A stretch of 64,000 nt of DNA from Sporosarcina jiandibaonis (GCF_013184495.1 NZ_JAAOIY010000001.1:372001-436000), one strand, 5' to 3'; numbered from the stretch's first letter, positions 20,220 to 30,653 are shown. Numbers and translations: made by a program. The notes: a model not told the origin generated them from the letters alone.

Positions 20220-22120
20220 TAAACGACGCCTCTTTCTACGGTCTTTTTCGGTAAAATAGAAAGAACGTTTTGCGTTAAATGATTTGCAGTCATGCCAATC
20301 TCGGCAAGCAATTCATTCACGTCTCCGTGTTCTATGAATTCATCAGGAATACCCATTCGTTGGATCGGGGCTTCCGAATACGATACGTCATGAGCGTATT
20401 CCAAAACAGCACTTCCGAAACCACCCGCAAGAACGCCTTCTTCAACAGTCATAATCGGCATTTTCATACTGAAAATTTCATCTAGCATCATTGTATCAAG
20501 AGGCTTAATAAAACGGGCATTGACGACACGAACATTAATGCCCTCTTCCTCCAGTAGCTCTGCCGCCTCTAGCGCCATTGGAATTGAGGTGCCAAATGTT
20601 AATATGGCTGCGTCTGAACCCTCGCGTAGAATTTCCCAAGAACCAATCGGTATCGAATAAGTTCTTTCGTCCAAAGGTACTCCTAGGCCATTTCCACGCG
20701 GATAGCGTAAAGCAATAGGACCATCATTGTAGTCAATTGCTGTTTTAACCATATGTTGCCCTTCATTTTCATCTTTAGGCATCATGATGACCAAATTAGG
20801 CATATGCCTCAAAAATGCGATATCGAAGACACCTTGATGTGTTTCACCATCGGCTCCGACAAGTCCCGCACGGTCAATGCCGATGAAAACATTTAGATTT
20901 TGGCGTGAAATATCATGAAGGATTTGATCATAAGCGCGTTGTAAGAAAGTCGAGTAAATCGCAAGGAATGGTTTCATGCCTTGCGTTGCAAGACCTGCTG
21001 CCATTGTTGTCGCATGTTGTTCGGCAATTCCTACATCAAAGAAACGATCCGGAAATTCTGAAGCAAATGATTCTAGTTTGGATCCGACCGGCATTGCAGG
21101 CGTTATCGCCACGATTCGTTTATCAACACGTGCTAAATCACTTATCGAATCAGCAATAAGACCGCTCCAAGAAGGTGCGACAGAAGACGATTTAACAAAA
21201 TCGCCAGTTTCAATTTTATAAGGTCCGGTGCCGTGCCATGTACCTATTTTGTCATCTTCAGCAGGACGATATCCTTTACCTTTTTTGGTAATTACATGAA
21301 GCAGTACAGGTCCATCCACTTTTTTTGCATATTGGAGATTTCTTTCTAAATCCGAAAAATCATGGCCATCTACTGGTCCTAAATATGTGAATCCAAGCTC
21401 TTCAAAGAAAACTCCCGAAACGAGTAAATATTTCAAGCTATCTTTTACACGTTCAGCGGCCGAAGCAACTCTTCCTCCAACGGCTGGGATCTTCTTTAAA
21501 ATGTATTCCAATTCATCTTTTGCTGAATTGTATTTTCCAGCAGTTCGCAGTTTTCCTAAAATCGTATGAAGCGCTCCGACATTCGGCGCAATAGACATTT
21601 CATTATCATTCAGGATCACAAGGATGTTTGTTTTTTCATGTCCGATATGATTCAGTGCTTCAAGTGCCATGCCGCCTGTAAGGGCACCGTCGCCGATTAC
21701 AGGAATGACATAATTTTTATCGCCCTTAATATCCCGGGCAACAGCCATTCCCATAGCAGCTGATAATGAAGTTGAACTATGACCCGCTTCCCAAACATCA
21801 TGTTCGCTTTCATTCATTTTCGGAAACCCGCAAAGCCCATTGAATTGCCTCAACGTATCAAAATCCCTTGCGCGTCCCGTTAAAATTTTGTGAACATAAG
21901 CCTGGTGTCCGACATCCCACAAGATTTTATCCCCTGGGCTATCGAAAACTTTATGAAGCATGAGCGTTAGTTCAACTACGCCAAGATTAGGTCCGATATG
22001 ACCGCCGGTTACAGATAATTTCTCAACGAGGAAATGTCGAATATCCTCAGCAAGTTCATTCAATTGTTGTTTATCAAATTGTTTAATAAAAGACGGATTA
22101 TCAATTTTAGTGAGGTCCAT
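20219..22120 (-). CDS. dxs: 1-deoxy-D-xylulose-5-phosphate synthase
   Basis: This 633-residue thiamine-diphosphate enzyme condenses pyruvate and glyceraldehyde 3-phosphate, the first step of the MEP isoprenoid pathway. [17 protein letters not shown] and the ThDP-binding [18 protein letters not shown] are seen in the N-terminal domain, and [18 protein letters not shown] in the pyrimidine-binding domain. The ATG ten bases after AAGGTG is used; a GTG three codons earlier is too close to that site. IspA upstream and IspG at the window end belong to the same isoprenoid supply. Confidence 0.96.
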   Translation of the reverse strand: MDLTKIDNPSFIKQFDKQQLNELAEDIRHFLVEKLSVTGGHIGPNLGVVELTLMLHKVFDSPGDKILWDVGHQAYVHKILTGRARDFDTLRQFNGLCGFPKMNESEHDVWEAGHSSTSLSAAMGMAVARDIKGDKNYVIPVIGDGALTGGMALEALNHIGHEKTNILVILNDNEMSIAPNVGALHTILGKLRTAGKYNSAKDELEYILKKIPAVGGRVASAAERVKDSLKYLLVSGVFFEELGFTYLGPVDGHDFSDLERNLQYAKKVDGPVLLHVITKKGKGYRPAEDDKIGTWHGTGPYKIETGDFVKSSSVAPSWSGLIADSISDLARVDKRIVAITPAMPVGSKLESFASEFPDRFFDVGIAEQHATTMAAGLATQGMKPFLAIYSTFLQRAYDQILHDISRQNLNVFIGIDRAGLVGADGETHQGVFDIAFLRHMPNLVIMMPKDENEGQHMVKTAIDYNDGPIALRYPRGNGLGVPLDERTYSIPIGSWEILREGSDAAILTFGTSIPMALEAAELLEEEGINVRVVNARFIKPLDTMMLDEIFSMKMPIMTVEEGVLAGGFGSAVLEYAHDVSYSEAPIQRMGIPDEFIEHGDVNELLAEIGMTANHLTQNVLSILPKKTVERGVV

Positions 22121-22175
22121 CGTTATCACACACCTTCACATTTTAATTGCCACATTCTAATTTCCACTTGATAAC

Positions 22176-22203
22176 ATTATATCAACTAGAATGACTAGTA
22201 CAA
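22176..22203 (-). promoter_or_regulatory. Sigma-A-like promoter of dxs
   Basis: On the minus strand TTGTAC and TATAAT are 16 bases apart in the ispA-dxs gap. The -10 lies inside a TTGATA-N6-TATCAA inverted repeat (22168-22185) whose meaning is unknown. Confidence 0.55.
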
Positions 22204-22216
22204 GGGATTCATTCGA

Positions 22217-23107
22217 TTAATGCTTGCGATTCACAATAAAATCAGCAAATTGAAGTAGTAAAGATTCTTCATTGTCTATAAACGATAATGAATTCCTTGC
22301 TAACTGATGATGATAATCAAGTTGCTCCTTCGCTTTCTCAAGTCCTAGTAGACTAGGATAAGTAACTTTTCCACTAGATACATCACTGCCAACATTTTTG
22401 CCGAGTTCTTCGGTTGTCGAAGTCACATCTAAAATATCATCCTGTATTTGAAAAGTTAAACCAATGTTTTTGGCGAATTCTTTCAAATTTATCATTTTTT
22501 TATTATCAACACCGGCAAGCAATGCGCCCGCCTCGATACAAAATGACAGAAGTGCTCCTGTTTTGTTCAAATGGATACGCTTTAATTGCTCTAAAGTCAA
22601 ATCCATTTTTTCTCCTTCTAAATCGAGCACTTGACCGCCCACCATGCCTTCTGCACCGGAGGCGATGGAGAGGAGACGGATTAGTTTAACCGCAATTTCA
22701 GGTGGAGTATTGTTAAGATTTGTAAGAATTTCAAAAGCTAATGATTGTAGCGCATCTCCTGCTAGTATTGCCATAGCCTCGCCGTAAACTTTATGGTTAG
22801 TCAATTTTCCGCGTCTGAAATCATCATTATCCATGCTCGGCAAATCATCATGTATTAGAGAATATGTGTGTATGAGTTCAACAGCGCACGCAACTAGCAA
22901 GGCATCTTTTGATGATGCTCCGAGGTCCTCCAATGTTGCTAAAACCAATAGGGGACGAATTTTCTTCCCTCCAGCATTAACAGAATAAATCATCGAAGCT
23001 TGAAGTGTTTCGGGAGTGTTTTTTTGCGAGAGCAGTTCACTTAACATGTTTTCAATTTCACGAACGTTTTTTTCAATGAATTCATTAAGATTATTCTTCA
23101 TCTTCAT
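22217..23107 (-). CDS. ispA: Farnesyl diphosphate synthase (short-chain prenyltransferase)
   Basis: The 296-residue all-alpha enzyme chain-extends DMAPP and IPP to farnesyl diphosphate. The first Asp-rich motif DDLPSMDNDD starts at residue 87 and the second, DDILD, is near residue 220. KTGALLSFCIEAG and GGQVLDLEGE are further conserved helices. Its start overlaps the end of xseB by 17 bases (two ATGs, M1 and M3, are possible). XseA-XseB-IspA-Dxs is the standard Bacillales order. Confidence 0.95.
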   Translation of the reverse strand: MKMKNNLNEFIEKNVREIENMLSELLSQKNTPETLQASMIYSVNAGGKKIRPLLVLATLEDLGASSKDALLVACAVELIHTYSLIHDDLPSMDNDDFRRGKLTNHKVYGEAMAILAGDALQSLAFEILTNLNNTPPEIAVKLIRLLSIASGAEGMVGGQVLDLEGEKMDLTLEQLKRIHLNKTGALLSFCIEAGALLAGVDNKKMINLKEFAKNIGLTFQIQDDILDVTSTTEELGKNVGSDVSSGKVTYPSLLGLEKAKEQLDYHHQLARNSLSFIDNEESLLLQFADFIVNRKH

Positions 23108-23336
23108 TGGTTCCTTGGACTGGATTGAATTCTACCTTATTATCATTCTGATCAATAATTGAAATCAATTGTTTTTCAGCATTTTGAAGTTTTTCATGAC
23201 AAAAAGAGGATAATTCCATTCCTTTTTTATATAAACTGATTGCATCTTCGAGCGGTACTTCCCCTGTTTCTAATTTCTTTACGACTTCTTCCAAATCAAG
23301 CATTGCTTCTTCAAATCGGATTGGCTGTTTTGCCAT
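23091..23336 (-). CDS. xseB: Exodeoxyribonuclease VII small subunit
   Basis: This 81-residue helical protein has the family signature IRFEEAMLDLEEVVKKLETGEVPLEDAISLYKKG spread over residues 6-40 and an acidic C-terminus. It binds XseA to form exonuclease VII, which degrades single-stranded DNA from either end. It starts at the base next to the xseA stop, so the two are probably translationally coupled. Confidence 0.95.
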   Translation of the reverse strand: MAKQPIRFEEAMLDLEEVVKKLETGEVPLEDAISLYKKGMELSSFCHEKLQNAEKQLISIIDQNDNKVEFNPVQGTNEDEE

Positions 23337-24692
23337 TTATACTTCCTCCCTGTCTTCACGGCTTATCGAGTTAATTGTTGCAATCGCGGAACCATCTTGT
23401 AATTGAAGTTCAATATCCATTCCTGTTTGTAATGACTCTATTTTATTGATAATAGTTCCTTCTTGGTAAACGATTGAGTATCCCCGCTCCATGACTGTGA
23501 GCGGATTTAATGCATTCAACATACGGACTGTACTTGAAAAACGGTTTGCGTGCACCCGGTAATCATGCTGAATTGTTCGGGTCAGTCGATCTGAAAAACC
23601 CAGTACTTCACGCTTGTTTTCAATAATTTGTTTCATCGGCGAGTATGTGGAAAGCATATTCGTCAGACGTTCTAACGCCAATTTTTCACGGTTTGTAATA
23701 TCTTGACCACTTCTCAGGAGTCTTTCTTCAACAGTAACTAGTTTTTCTGTAAAAGGACGATATAATCTTTCCGGAAATTGTAACGGATAGGATGATTGCA
23801 ATCTTTCTAATCTTTTTTGTTCTGTTGCTATTTTTTGCGATAATGAGCGGTATAAAGATCGTTTTCGTTCTAACAATCTTTCTACTAATTCATCTTGTGC
23901 AGGAACTGCTAATTCTGCTGCCGCCGTCGGTGTCGGTGCCCTTCTATCTGCAACAAAGTCGGCAATTGTCGTATCTGTTTCATGTCCGACTGCACTAATT
24001 ATTGGGATTCGACTTGAAAAAATAGCCCGAGCAACTTCTTCCTCATTAAAAGCCCATAAATCTTCAATAGAACCACCGCCTCGACCGACAATCAGAACAT
24101 CGATAGAGCCATGTCGATTCGCTTGTTCAATCGCACTAACAATTGAAGGTGCGGCCCCGGAACCTTGTACAACTGCCGGAAATAGAATTGTTTCTGCTAA
24201 TGGATAACGTCTTCCGATCGTTGTACAAATATCTTGGATAGCTGCCCCTGTTTGAGCAGTTACAACACCGATTCTGTGTGGAAACTTCGGCAAAGGACTT
24301 TTCCACTTTTCATTGAATAATCCTTCTTTTTCAAGTCTTTCTTTTAATTGTTCAAATGCCAGATACAAGGCGCCAATGCCGTCCGGTTCCATCGTTTGAA
24401 CGTATAACTGATATTGTCCACTCGCTTCAAAAACAGAAACATCTCCGGTTATTAGGACATTCATACCGTTTTCCGGTCGGAACTTCAATGTTGAAGCACT
24501 TGAACGAAACATTGCAGAGCGTATGCGGCTATGCTCATCTTTTAATGTAAAGTAAATATGCCCGCTGGTATGGTTGGTCACATTTGATAACTCGCCTTTT
24601 ACGTAGACATTACGTAAATGAGGATCTGCATCAAACTTTCTTTTGACATATTTGGTTAAAGCTTGAACAGATAAATACGGATTTCTTGTCAA
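23337..24692 (-). CDS. xseA: Exodeoxyribonuclease VII large subunit
   Basis: The 451-residue catalytic subunit has an N-terminal OB fold (YLSVQALTKYVKRKFD, GHIYFTLKDEHSRI), a catalytic domain with IGVVTAQTGAAIQDI and the hallmark GRGGGSIEDLWAFNEE, a long coiled-coil region (about 270-370), and a C-terminal barrel (NPLTVMERGYSIVY). The start follows AGGAGG. It heads the xseA-xseB-ispA series. Confidence 0.96.
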   Translation of the reverse strand: MTRNPYLSVQALTKYVKRKFDADPHLRNVYVKGELSNVTNHTSGHIYFTLKDEHSRIRSAMFRSSASTLKFRPENGMNVLITGDVSVFEASGQYQLYVQTMEPDGIGALYLAFEQLKERLEKEGLFNEKWKSPLPKFPHRIGVVTAQTGAAIQDICTTIGRRYPLAETILFPAVVQGSGAAPSIVSAIEQANRHGSIDVLIVGRGGGSIEDLWAFNEEEVARAIFSSRIPIISAVGHETDTTIADFVADRRAPTPTAAAELAVPAQDELVERLLERKRSLYRSLSQKIATEQKRLERLQSSYPLQFPERLYRPFTEKLVTVEERLLRSGQDITNREKLALERLTNMLSTYSPMKQIIENKREVLGFSDRLTRTIQHDYRVHANRFSSTVRMLNALNPLTVMERGYSIVYQEGTIINKIESLQTGMDIELQLQDGSAIATINSISREDREEV

Positions 24693-24723
24693 TCGTCATA
24701 CCTCCTTGCTACAAAACGAGTAG

Positions 24724-24752
24724 AAACGCTGTTTTTTAGAACAGCGTTTTTA
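24724..24752 (-). terminator. Terminator-like hairpin between xseA and folD
   Basis: AACGCTGTT / AACAGCGTT arms with a six-base loop lie just after the folD stop on the minus strand; the following T-run is short (TTTCT), so termination may be partial. Confidence 0.6.
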
Positions 24753-24758
24753 ATGTTT

Positions 24759-25622
24759 TTATTTATTGCTTTCGGTCAATGCTTCTTCAGCACTTTGGAG
24801 TGTATTTTTCAAAAGCATTGTAATTGTCATTGGACCCACGCCACCAGGCACAGGCGTGATTGCTGAAGCTCTGTCTTTAACCGCTTCAAAGTCTACGTCC
24901 CCGCAAAGTTTACCGTTCTCATCACGGTTCATGCCGACATCGATTACGACGGCACCATCTTTGACGTGCTCCTCGCCGATAAACTTCGTTCTTCCTATCG
25001 CAACGATTAATATATCTGCTTGCTGTGTATATGACGGCAAATCGACTGTTTGAGAATGACAATAAGTGACCGTAGCATCTCGTTGTAATAGCAACTGTCC
25101 CATCGGTTTCCCGACGATATTGCTGCGACCAACGATTACCGCGTGCTTTCCTTTAATCGGCGTGCTTGTCCGTTCTAATAATTTAATAATGCCATATGGT
25201 GTACAAGATAAAAATGAACGTTGACCGATTATCATTTTCCCGACATTTACGGGATGGAAGCCGTCAACATCTTTTTTAGGATCAATGGCCAAAATGATTC
25301 GATTTTCATCGATATGATCGGGTAATGGAAGTTGCACGAGAATACCATGAATTGAATCGTCATTGTTCAATTTATTAATATGACCGAGCAATTCATCTTC
25401 CGTTACGCTTTCAGGTAATTTCACCAACTCTGATTTCATGCCCGCTTCAATACTTGACTTTTGTTTGTTTCGCACATATGTATGGGATGCTTGATTCTCC
25501 CCGACAAGGATGACAGCCAAGCCTGGAGTGCATCCGCGTTCTTTAAGAGCCATAACACGAGCTTTAATTTCTTCTCTGATTTCTTTTCCGATTGCTACAC
25601 CATCGATAATTTTTCCGCTCAT
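24759..25622 (-). CDS. folD: Bifunctional methylene-THF dehydrogenase / methenyl-THF cyclohydrolase
   Basis: The 287-residue enzyme interconverts 5,10-methylene-THF and 10-formyl-THF in one-carbon metabolism. [14 protein letters not shown] contains the catalytic lysine, [13 protein letters not shown] and [15 protein letters not shown] form the substrate and NADP sites, and [13 protein letters not shown] is the C-terminal signature. It follows nusB by 15 bases. The same window holds the glycine cleavage system and YqgN, which use the same folate pool. Confidence 0.97.
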   Translation of the reverse strand: MSGKIIDGVAIGKEIREEIKARVMALKERGCTPGLAVILVGENQASHTYVRNKQKSSIEAGMKSELVKLPESVTEDELLGHINKLNNDDSIHGILVQLPLPDHIDENRIILAIDPKKDVDGFHPVNVGKMIIGQRSFLSCTPYGIIKLLERTSTPIKGKHAVIVGRSNIVGKPMGQLLLQRDATVTYCHSQTVDLPSYTQQADILIVAIGRTKFIGEEHVKDGAVVIDVGMNRDENGKLCGDVDFEAVKDRASAITPVPGGVGPMTITMLLKNTLQSAEEALTESNK

Positions 25623-25637
25623 TTATAAATCCTCCAA

Positions 25638-26027
25638 TCATTCTTTTTCTGCGAATTTGGATAGTACGCCGTTCACGAATCGACCTGATTTTTCGTCGCC
25701 AAATGTTTTACATAATTCGATTGCTTCATTCATAATGACTCTTTCAGGAGCATCTTTTCCGAAAAGCAGTTCGAAAACAGCTAACCGCAATACAGTACGC
25801 TCAATTTTAGGTAAACGACTCAGTGACCAATTTTCCAAATTCGCGGAGAGGACGGTATCGATTTCCGTCATGTTTTCTAAAGTTCCACGAACAAGTTTAT
25901 CGTAAAAAGAATTGACTTCTACTCCCTCTCCGATAATGTAAACAATGGCCTCGTCTACCGATAATTCTGTATTGTCTAACTGAAAAAGTGTTTGAATTGC
26001 TTTTTCGCGTGCCTCTCGTCGTTTCAT
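25638..26027 (-). CDS. nusB: Transcription antitermination factor NusB
   Basis: The 129-residue helical RNA-binding protein begins MKRREAREKAIQTLFQLD and contains KIERTVLRLAVFELLF, the two best-conserved NusB segments. It binds boxA RNA with NusE in rRNA antitermination. The ATG eight bases after AGGAG is chosen over an upstream ATG with no ribosome site. It sits between yqhY and folD, as in Bacillus. Confidence 0.96.
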   Translation of the reverse strand: MKRREAREKAIQTLFQLDNTELSVDEAIVYIIGEGVEVNSFYDKLVRGTLENMTEIDTVLSANLENWSLSRLPKIERTVLRLAVFELLFGKDAPERVIMNEAIELCKTFGDEKSGRFVNGVLSKFAEKE

Positions 26028-26104
26028 AATATTATCTCCTCTACTATTGCTCTTGGGCAATATCATAGCACATTTCAATCTAAAACTTATTGAATTAAGT
26101 TCAA

Positions 26105-26135
26105 AAGCATCATCCTTTTGGACGATGCTTTTTAA
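26105..26135 (-). terminator. Intrinsic terminator of accB-accC-yqhY
   Basis: Minus-strand AGCATCGTCC / GGATGATGCT arms with an AAAA loop follow the yqhY stop and end in a short T-run. Confidence 0.8.
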
Positions 26136-26537
26136 TTATACTGTTTCTATGTCGCTTTCGTAGTCAATCCCAGTTATATGAACATTTACCTCTTTCGTTT
26201 GAAGCGATGTCATATGGTAAATTGCATGACGAATTTGTTTTTGAATGTCCAATGCAACATCCCGGACAGCAAATCCATTTTGAACGACGCAATAGACATC
26301 AATCGTAAGGCCTTCTTCAGACCAACTTGTTTTGACACCTTTGCCATGTCTTACCCGCCCAAAACGTTCCGCAACATCAGTTGCAAAGTTTCCTCGCGTA
26401 TTCGCAACACCTTTTACTTCAGTTGTCGCAATTCCCACGATTACCTCAAGAACTTCAGGGGCTAATTGGACACGCCCAAGTTCAACATCTCCAGAAGGTG
26501 CCATACCAACAAACGAAGGTACTGTTTTATCAGCCAT
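26136..26537 (-). CDS. yqhY: Asp23/Gls24-family protein YqhY
   Basis: The 133-residue Asp23/Gls24 domain protein includes VGIATTEVKGVANTRG and VQNGFAVRDVALDIQKQIRHAI. In B. subtilis YqhY is linked to control of acetyl-CoA carboxylase and is cotranscribed with accB-accC, the same arrangement as here (17 bases after accC). No membrane segment or catalytic motif is visible. The exact biochemical role is not established. Confidence 0.93.
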   Translation of the reverse strand: MADKTVPSFVGMAPSGDVELGRVQLAPEVLEVIVGIATTEVKGVANTRGNFATDVAERFGRVRHGKGVKTSWSEEGLTIDVYCVVQNGFAVRDVALDIQKQIRHAIYHMTSLQTKEVNVHITGIDYESDIETV

Positions 26538-26554
26538 ATTACCATTGCCTCCTT

Positions 26555-27904
26555 TTAATCATTCATTGGATCGAATTTTTCAAGAAACTTTGTATCAAAA
26601 TCTCCAGATTTAAAAACCTCATGGTCCATTAATCTTGCATGGAAGGGAATAGTTGTTTCAACGCCTTCGATAATGAATTCATCAAGAGCTCGCTTCATCC
26701 TCGACACAGCTTCTTCTCGAGTATCCGCATGAACAATTAATTTCGCGACCATCGAATCGTAAAATGGCGGAATCGAGTATCCAGTGTACATTGCCGAATC
26801 GACACGAACACCAAAGCCGCCCGGAGGCATATACATTGTCACTTCGCCAGGCGATGGCATAAAGTTTTTCGATGGATTCTCTGCGTTTATTCTACATTCG
26901 ATTGACCAACCATTAATTTTTATATCTTCTTGTTTATATGCAAGTTTTTCTCCGGAAGCAATTTTTAATTGTTGTTGAATTAAATCGATGCCCGTTACCA
27001 TCTCGGTTACCGGGTGTTCGACTTGGATGCGCGTATTCATCTCCATAAAATAAAACTTTTCATTAATATGATCAAAAATAAATTCAACTGTGCCTGCTCC
27101 TTGGTAATTAACGGCTTGTGCCGCTTTTACAGCTGCTCCGCCCATTTCAGCACGAAGTTCTGGTGTTATAGCCGGAGACGGTGCTTCCTCTACCAATTTT
27201 TGCATCCTGCGCTGTATGGAACAATCTCGTTCACCAAAATGAATTGTATTGCCGTATTTATCTGCAAGCACTTGAACTTCAACATGTCTGAAAACTTCAA
27301 TGTATTTTTCAATATAAACGCCAGGGTTACCAAATGCAGCTGCAGCTTCTTTTTGGGTGATTTTAATGCCTGTTATAAGATCTTCTTTGTTTTTTGCAAC
27401 ACGTATGCCTTTACCGCCGCCGCCTGCAGTCGCTTTTATAATGACCGGAAATCCGATTTCTTCAGCGATTTCAAGTGCTTCGTGTTCATCAGCAACAATT
27501 CCGCTTGAACCTGGCACAATCGGAACGCCGGCTTGTCTCATTGTTTCACGAGCAACGTCTTTCGTCCCCATTCGTGAAATGGCATCTGATGTCGGACCTA
27601 TGAATTCAATGTTGCACGCCTCGCATAATTCAGCAAAACTTGCATTTTCAGCTAGAAAACCATATCCAGGATGAATGCCATCGCAATTTGTTAAGTTGGC
27701 AACACTGATTATGTTTGAGAAGTTTAAATAACTATCTGTTGATAATCTCGGACCGATGCAATATGCCTCATCTGCTAATTGAACATGTAGCGCTTCTTCG
27801 TCAGCTTCTGAAAAAACTGCAACGGTTTCAATACCTAATTCTTTACACGCTCGAATAATTCGAACAGCTATTTCACCGCGGTTCGCAATTAGTACTTTCT
27901 TCAT
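26555..27904 (-). CDS. accC: Biotin carboxylase subunit of acetyl-CoA carboxylase
   Basis: The 449-residue ATP-grasp enzyme carboxylates biotin on Acc[19 protein letters not shown] opens the N-terminal fold, [16 protein letters not shown] is the glycine-rich ATP loop, and [20 protein letters not shown] carries the catalytic residues. Length equals the usual 445-450. It starts 14 bases after accB. AccDA is not in this window. Confidence 0.97.
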   Translation of the reverse strand: MKKVLIANRGEIAVRIIRACKELGIETVAVFSEADEEALHVQLADEAYCIGPRLSTDSYLNFSNIISVANLTNCDGIHPGYGFLAENASFAELCEACNIEFIGPTSDAISRMGTKDVARETMRQAGVPIVPGSSGIVADEHEALEIAEEIGFPVIIKATAGGGGKGIRVAKNKEDLITGIKITQKEAAAAFGNPGVYIEKYIEVFRHVEVQVLADKYGNTIHFGERDCSIQRRMQKLVEEAPSPAITPELRAEMGGAAVKAAQAVNYQGAGTVEFIFDHINEKFYFMEMNTRIQVEHPVTEMVTGIDLIQQQLKIASGEKLAYKQEDIKINGWSIECRINAENPSKNFMPSPGEVTMYMPPGGFGVRVDSAMYTGYSIPPFYDSMVAKLIVHADTREEAVSRMKRALDEFIIEGVETTIPFHARLMDHEVFKSGDFDTKFLEKFDPMND

Positions 27905-27918
27905 TTACCGATTCCACC

Positions 27919-28419
27919 TTATTTCGTTTTTACGAGGAAGAGGGGTTGACCATATTCAACGAGTTGTCCATCCTCTGCAAGAATTTCAACAATTTCTCCC
28001 GAAACTTCCGCTTCAATTTCATTGAATAGTTTCATTGCCTCTACAATACAAACTATTGTGTTTTCGGATACTTTATCGCCCGATTTAACGTATGCTTCTG
28101 CCTCTGGTGAAGATGCAGAGTAAAATGTGCCGACCATAGGAGATGTAATTTTATGTAGAGATGGGTCTTGAACCGCCTCAACATTCGCACTCGCTATTGG
28201 AGCTTCTTTTTGCGGTGTTGCTGCTGGCACTTCTTGTACAGCTACAGGTAAAGCTACAGGCACCTCTGTAATAGGGTCTGCTTGAACCGCTGGAACTGCT
28301 TGTTGCGTACCACCTTTTTTTAGTACGAGTTTGGTCCCCTCGACCTCATATGAAAATTTTTCAATTGAAGACTGATCAATTAGTTTAATAATTTCACGGA
28401 TTTCTTGAATTTTTAACAT
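27919..28419 (-). CDS. accB: Biotin carboxyl carrier protein of acetyl-CoA carboxylase
   Basis: The 166-residue carrier has an N-terminal helical region, a Pro/Ala/Val-rich linker (about residues 40-85) and a biotinyl domain with the EAMKLFN motif; K130 is the biotinylation site. [18 protein letters not shown] is the conserved start of the domain. It heads accB-accC-yqhY and supplies malonyl-CoA for fatty acid synthesis. Confidence 0.97.
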   Translation of the reverse strand: MLKIQEIREIIKLIDQSSIEKFSYEVEGTKLVLKKGGTQQAVPAVQADPITEVPVALPVAVQEVPAATPQKEAPIASANVEAVQDPSLHKITSPMVGTFYSASSPEAEAYVKSGDKVSENTIVCIVEAMKLFNEIEAEVSGEIVEILAEDGQLVEYGQPLFLVKTK

Positions 28420-28529
28420 GATCTTATTCTCCTGACTATAGTAATTTTTAGGTTCAATTCTATTTTAGACGTTTTCGGTGCATAATGAAACAAATATCGT
28501 TAAATTGTATGAAAATCCATGCTAAAACA

Positions 28530-28556
28530 AAGAAAAGACCCTAATTAGGGCCTTCG
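28530..28556 (-). terminator. Terminator after spoIIIAH
   Basis: Minus-strand AGGCCC / GGGTCT arms around TAATTA are followed by TTTTC, seven or so bases after the spoIIIAH stop. Confidence 0.65.
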
Positions 28557-28562
28557 TTTCTT

Positions 28563-29099
28563 TCATGATTCGCCTTTAAAATCCACCTTTACCTTTCGAG
28601 CTTCTTCCCAAGTAGACATGACAAGATAAGTAATTTCGTTTGCTTGTTTTGCTGATTGACCATCTTCTGATAAAACTGTGACATTTACCATATTTCCTTC
28701 TGTTCGGACGAAGGCATCCTTATAACCAAGCGCTTTAATTTGCGTTTCCATTAACGCCTCTACGGAGTCGCGTTTTATTAGTAAGGCAATTTCATCGAAA
28801 ACTTCATTTTTTTCACTAGGGGTTTCCATAGTGTTGATTTTAGTCGTCAGTTGTTCATGCATTTGACTTCGTTCATTCCGCACTTCCATCCGCATATCAT
28901 CAAACAAATAACTTTCTGCAAAGACGGGTGCTTGATCTCCATCGCCAGTTTCCTTATTTACTGGTTTTTTGTCACCCGCATTATCAAAGATTGCCATTCC
29001 ATCAAATGGCATTGGATTTTTGTTGATGGAATAGATTGCAATGACCGCTACGAGACTTAGTAATGTCAAAAACCATACTGTACGTTTATTTGTTTTCAT
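28563..29099 (-). CDS. spoIIIAH: Stage III sporulation protein AH
   Basis: The 178-residue protein has one N-terminal transmembrane segment (about 8-24), a linker and a C-terminal YscJ/FliF-like ring-building domain (ETQIKALGYKDAFVRTEGNMVNVTVLS). In B. subtilis SpoIIIAH in the mother cell binds forespore SpoIIQ across the intermembrane space. It is shorter than the 218-residue B. subtilis protein but keeps the domain. Its start overlaps spoIIIAG by 14 bases. Confidence 0.9.
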   Translation of the reverse strand: MKTNKRTVWFLTLLSLVAVIAIYSINKNPMPFDGMAIFDNAGDKKPVNKETGDGDQAPVFAESYLFDDMRMEVRNERSQMHEQLTTKINTMETPSEKNEVFDEIALLIKRDSVEALMETQIKALGYKDAFVRTEGNMVNVTVLSEDGQSAKQANEITYLVMSTWEEARKVKVDFKGES

Positions 29100-29511
29100 C
29101 CAAGTTCCCCCTCTTTTTCATGATCACTATTCGGTGCTCTGGCAACTGAAGGACCGTTGATAATGTTCTTTTCAATTCAATTTTGATACCTGGATCGTCT
29201 GCGCCCTCTGCAACTACAAGGACGCCTTCGATTGCATTGTTTTTTATGTCCTGTCGTGTTGTTGAAAGAGAAAAGTAATCGGACAATGGGCTCTTATCTT
29301 CGTTATTGTTGGAATGTAGATATAACTTGACCTCTCCCACTCCTTCGATACTCATTAGAGCTTCTTCAAGGTCTCCATATTCATTGCTAGTTTCTTCTAT
29401 CTGCCCCCTATCCCCTCCGATTCCTAAAATGCCAGAGTTCATGGAAATGATAACGAGAACAAGTAATGACCCAAATAGAACGGTTTGGAATTTTTTTGTG
29501 GTTTTTTTCAT
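29086..29511 (-). CDS. spoIIIAG: Stage III sporulation protein AG
   Basis: The 141-residue protein has an N-terminal membrane segment (about 9-27) and a ring-building motif domain around EALMSIEGVGEVKLYLHSNN and AIEGVLVVAEGADDPGIK, as in SpoIIIAG, which forms the large ring of the mother-cell-to-forespore channel. B. subtilis SpoIIIAG is about 229 residues; the difference lies mainly in the linker and insert regions. Its place between the AF remnant and AH supports the assignment. Confidence 0.88.
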   Translation of the reverse strand: MKKTTKKFQTVLFGSLLVLVIISMNSGILGIGGDRGQIEETSNEYGDLEEALMSIEGVGEVKLYLHSNNNEDKSPLSDYFSLSTTRQDIKNNAIEGVLVVAEGADDPGIKIELKRTLSTVLQLPEHRIVIMKKRGNLDENK

Positions 29512-29576
29512 AGCATCCCCATTTTCGTTCGTAAAGGCGTGTTCGTTTCGTCATCAATAATTCATTTTATGCAGTT

Positions 29577-29744
29577 TCATAGTAAGCTATGACCAAACAG
29601 TGAGAAGACTGATTGAATTATCCATAAGCCCATAGCTAGCTTGACGATCGGCAAAAAATTTTCTTCTTTGTTCCCTGGAAAGAGTAATAAAAGCAATGCT
29701 GACATAACCGTAATCGATAAAACCCCTGTCAAAAAGCCTTCCAT
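29577..29744 (-). CDS. spoIIIAF: Short SpoIIIAF-like membrane protein (N-terminal membrane part only)
   Basis: A 55-residue frame starts at ATG nine bases after the spoIIIAE stop and ends at TGA. It contains two hydrophobic segments (GVLSITVMSALLLLLFP and PIVKLAMGLWIIQSVFSLF) with a short charged turn (GNKEEN). This is the topology of the N-terminal part of SpoIIIAF, which is about 206 residues in B. subtilis; the soluble domain is absent. AG begins only 65 bases after its stop. Identification rests on position and topology, not a strong sequence match. It may be a functional minimal form or a decayed gene. Confidence 0.65.
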   Translation of the reverse strand: MEGFLTGVLSITVMSALLLLLFPGNKEENFLPIVKLAMGLWIIQSVFSLFGHSLL

Positions 29745-29753
29745 CTTCTCACC

Positions 29754-30653
29754 TCACTTCATAGTTGTTAATAATTTAATAAGGATGACAGAAAATAACG
29801 CCGTATAAATAAAAGCAAAAGCGATTAGAAATGAAATTGCGCAAAGTACAAACAAAGTTTTTCCAATGTCATCAAGCAAACCAGTGATGTCTTCATCCGC
29901 AAAAGGTTCAATTAAAGCGGCTGTCCATCTATAAAAGAGCGCTGTGAGCAATGTTTTCATCGACGGTACGAGCGCGACGGTCCAAATGCTCGAAATTAGC
30001 CACCCTCCAACAAATACACTCACGCCAGATGAATATCTACCAATCGACCCGAGACTTTCTGTCATGAATGACCCTATCAACGGAATGTTTTGTTGTACCA
30101 GTTCCTTGAGCGGTTCGCTAGCCAGTCCCGAAAGTGCCCAGGACATCGTTCCACCTACAGTGATGAAAATTGAATAAGCTGCAACGACTGCTGAGACAAG
30201 CCCAATTAATGTGGTTCGAATAATTTCAGCCAACTTAGTAAAAGGGACATCGGGTAATAGTCTTGTTCCTACATCTAATAGAAGCGCTGTCGTCAAAAGT
30301 GGAATCAATAATTTTTCGGTTAATACCACTGCGCCATTAGCGAATAATAGCATCGCAGGTTGAAAATTCAATAAGCTGAAGGCTCCTCCAGCTGCAATCA
30401 TAGTGGCAGTAAGTATCGGATAAACCGCAATGAACATCATGGATACTGAATAAGCAATATCTCGTATGAGGATAAAGTGTTCAAAAGCCGGCTTTAATGC
30501 GACCGTAAGAATAATAAAAAATAAAATCATTCTCGTCCATTTTTTAAAAGAGGGAAACAAGAAATCCATCATCAACGCCATGAAAGACGCTAAAATAATA
30601 ATTGAAAAACTCGTTATAACAGTTCCGAGTAGTACATCAATAAAGGGGATCAT
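29754..30653 (-). CDS. spoIIIAE: Stage III sporulation protein AE
   Basis: The polytopic membrane protein of about 299 residues has eight or so hydrophobic segments. SpoIIIAE-like landmarks are AVYPILTATMIAAGGAFS, NIPLIGSFMTESLGSI and ALFYRWTAALIEPF. It is a channel-apparatus component in the mother-cell membrane. The 399-residue B. subtilis protein has a signal-peptide and soluble N-terminus that is missing here. I use ATG at 30653, 14 bases after the spoIIIAD stop, although the ribosome site is weak; an upstream TTG at 30701 overlapping spoIIIAD is an alternative. Confidence 0.85.
   Translation of the reverse strand: MIPFIDVLLGTVITSFSIIILASFMALMMDFLFPSFKKWTRMILFFIILTVALKPAFEHFILIRDIAYSVSMMFIAVYPILTATMIAAGGAFSLLNFQPAMLLFANGAVVLTEKLLIPLLTTALLLDVGTRLLPDVPFTKLAEIIRTTLIGLVSAVVAAYSIFITVGGTMSWALSGLASEPLKELVQQNIPLIGSFMTESLGSIGRYSSGVSVFVGGWLISSIWTVALVPSMKTLLTALFYRWTAALIEPFADEDITGLLDDIGKTLFVLCAISFLIAFAFIYTALFSVILIKLLTTMK

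Noticed and set aside
27014..27508. 164-codon plus-strand frame antisense to accC
   Set aside because: It is a shadow frame of a highly conserved enzyme gene, with no ribosome site and a Cys/Phe-rich composition typical of antisense frames.
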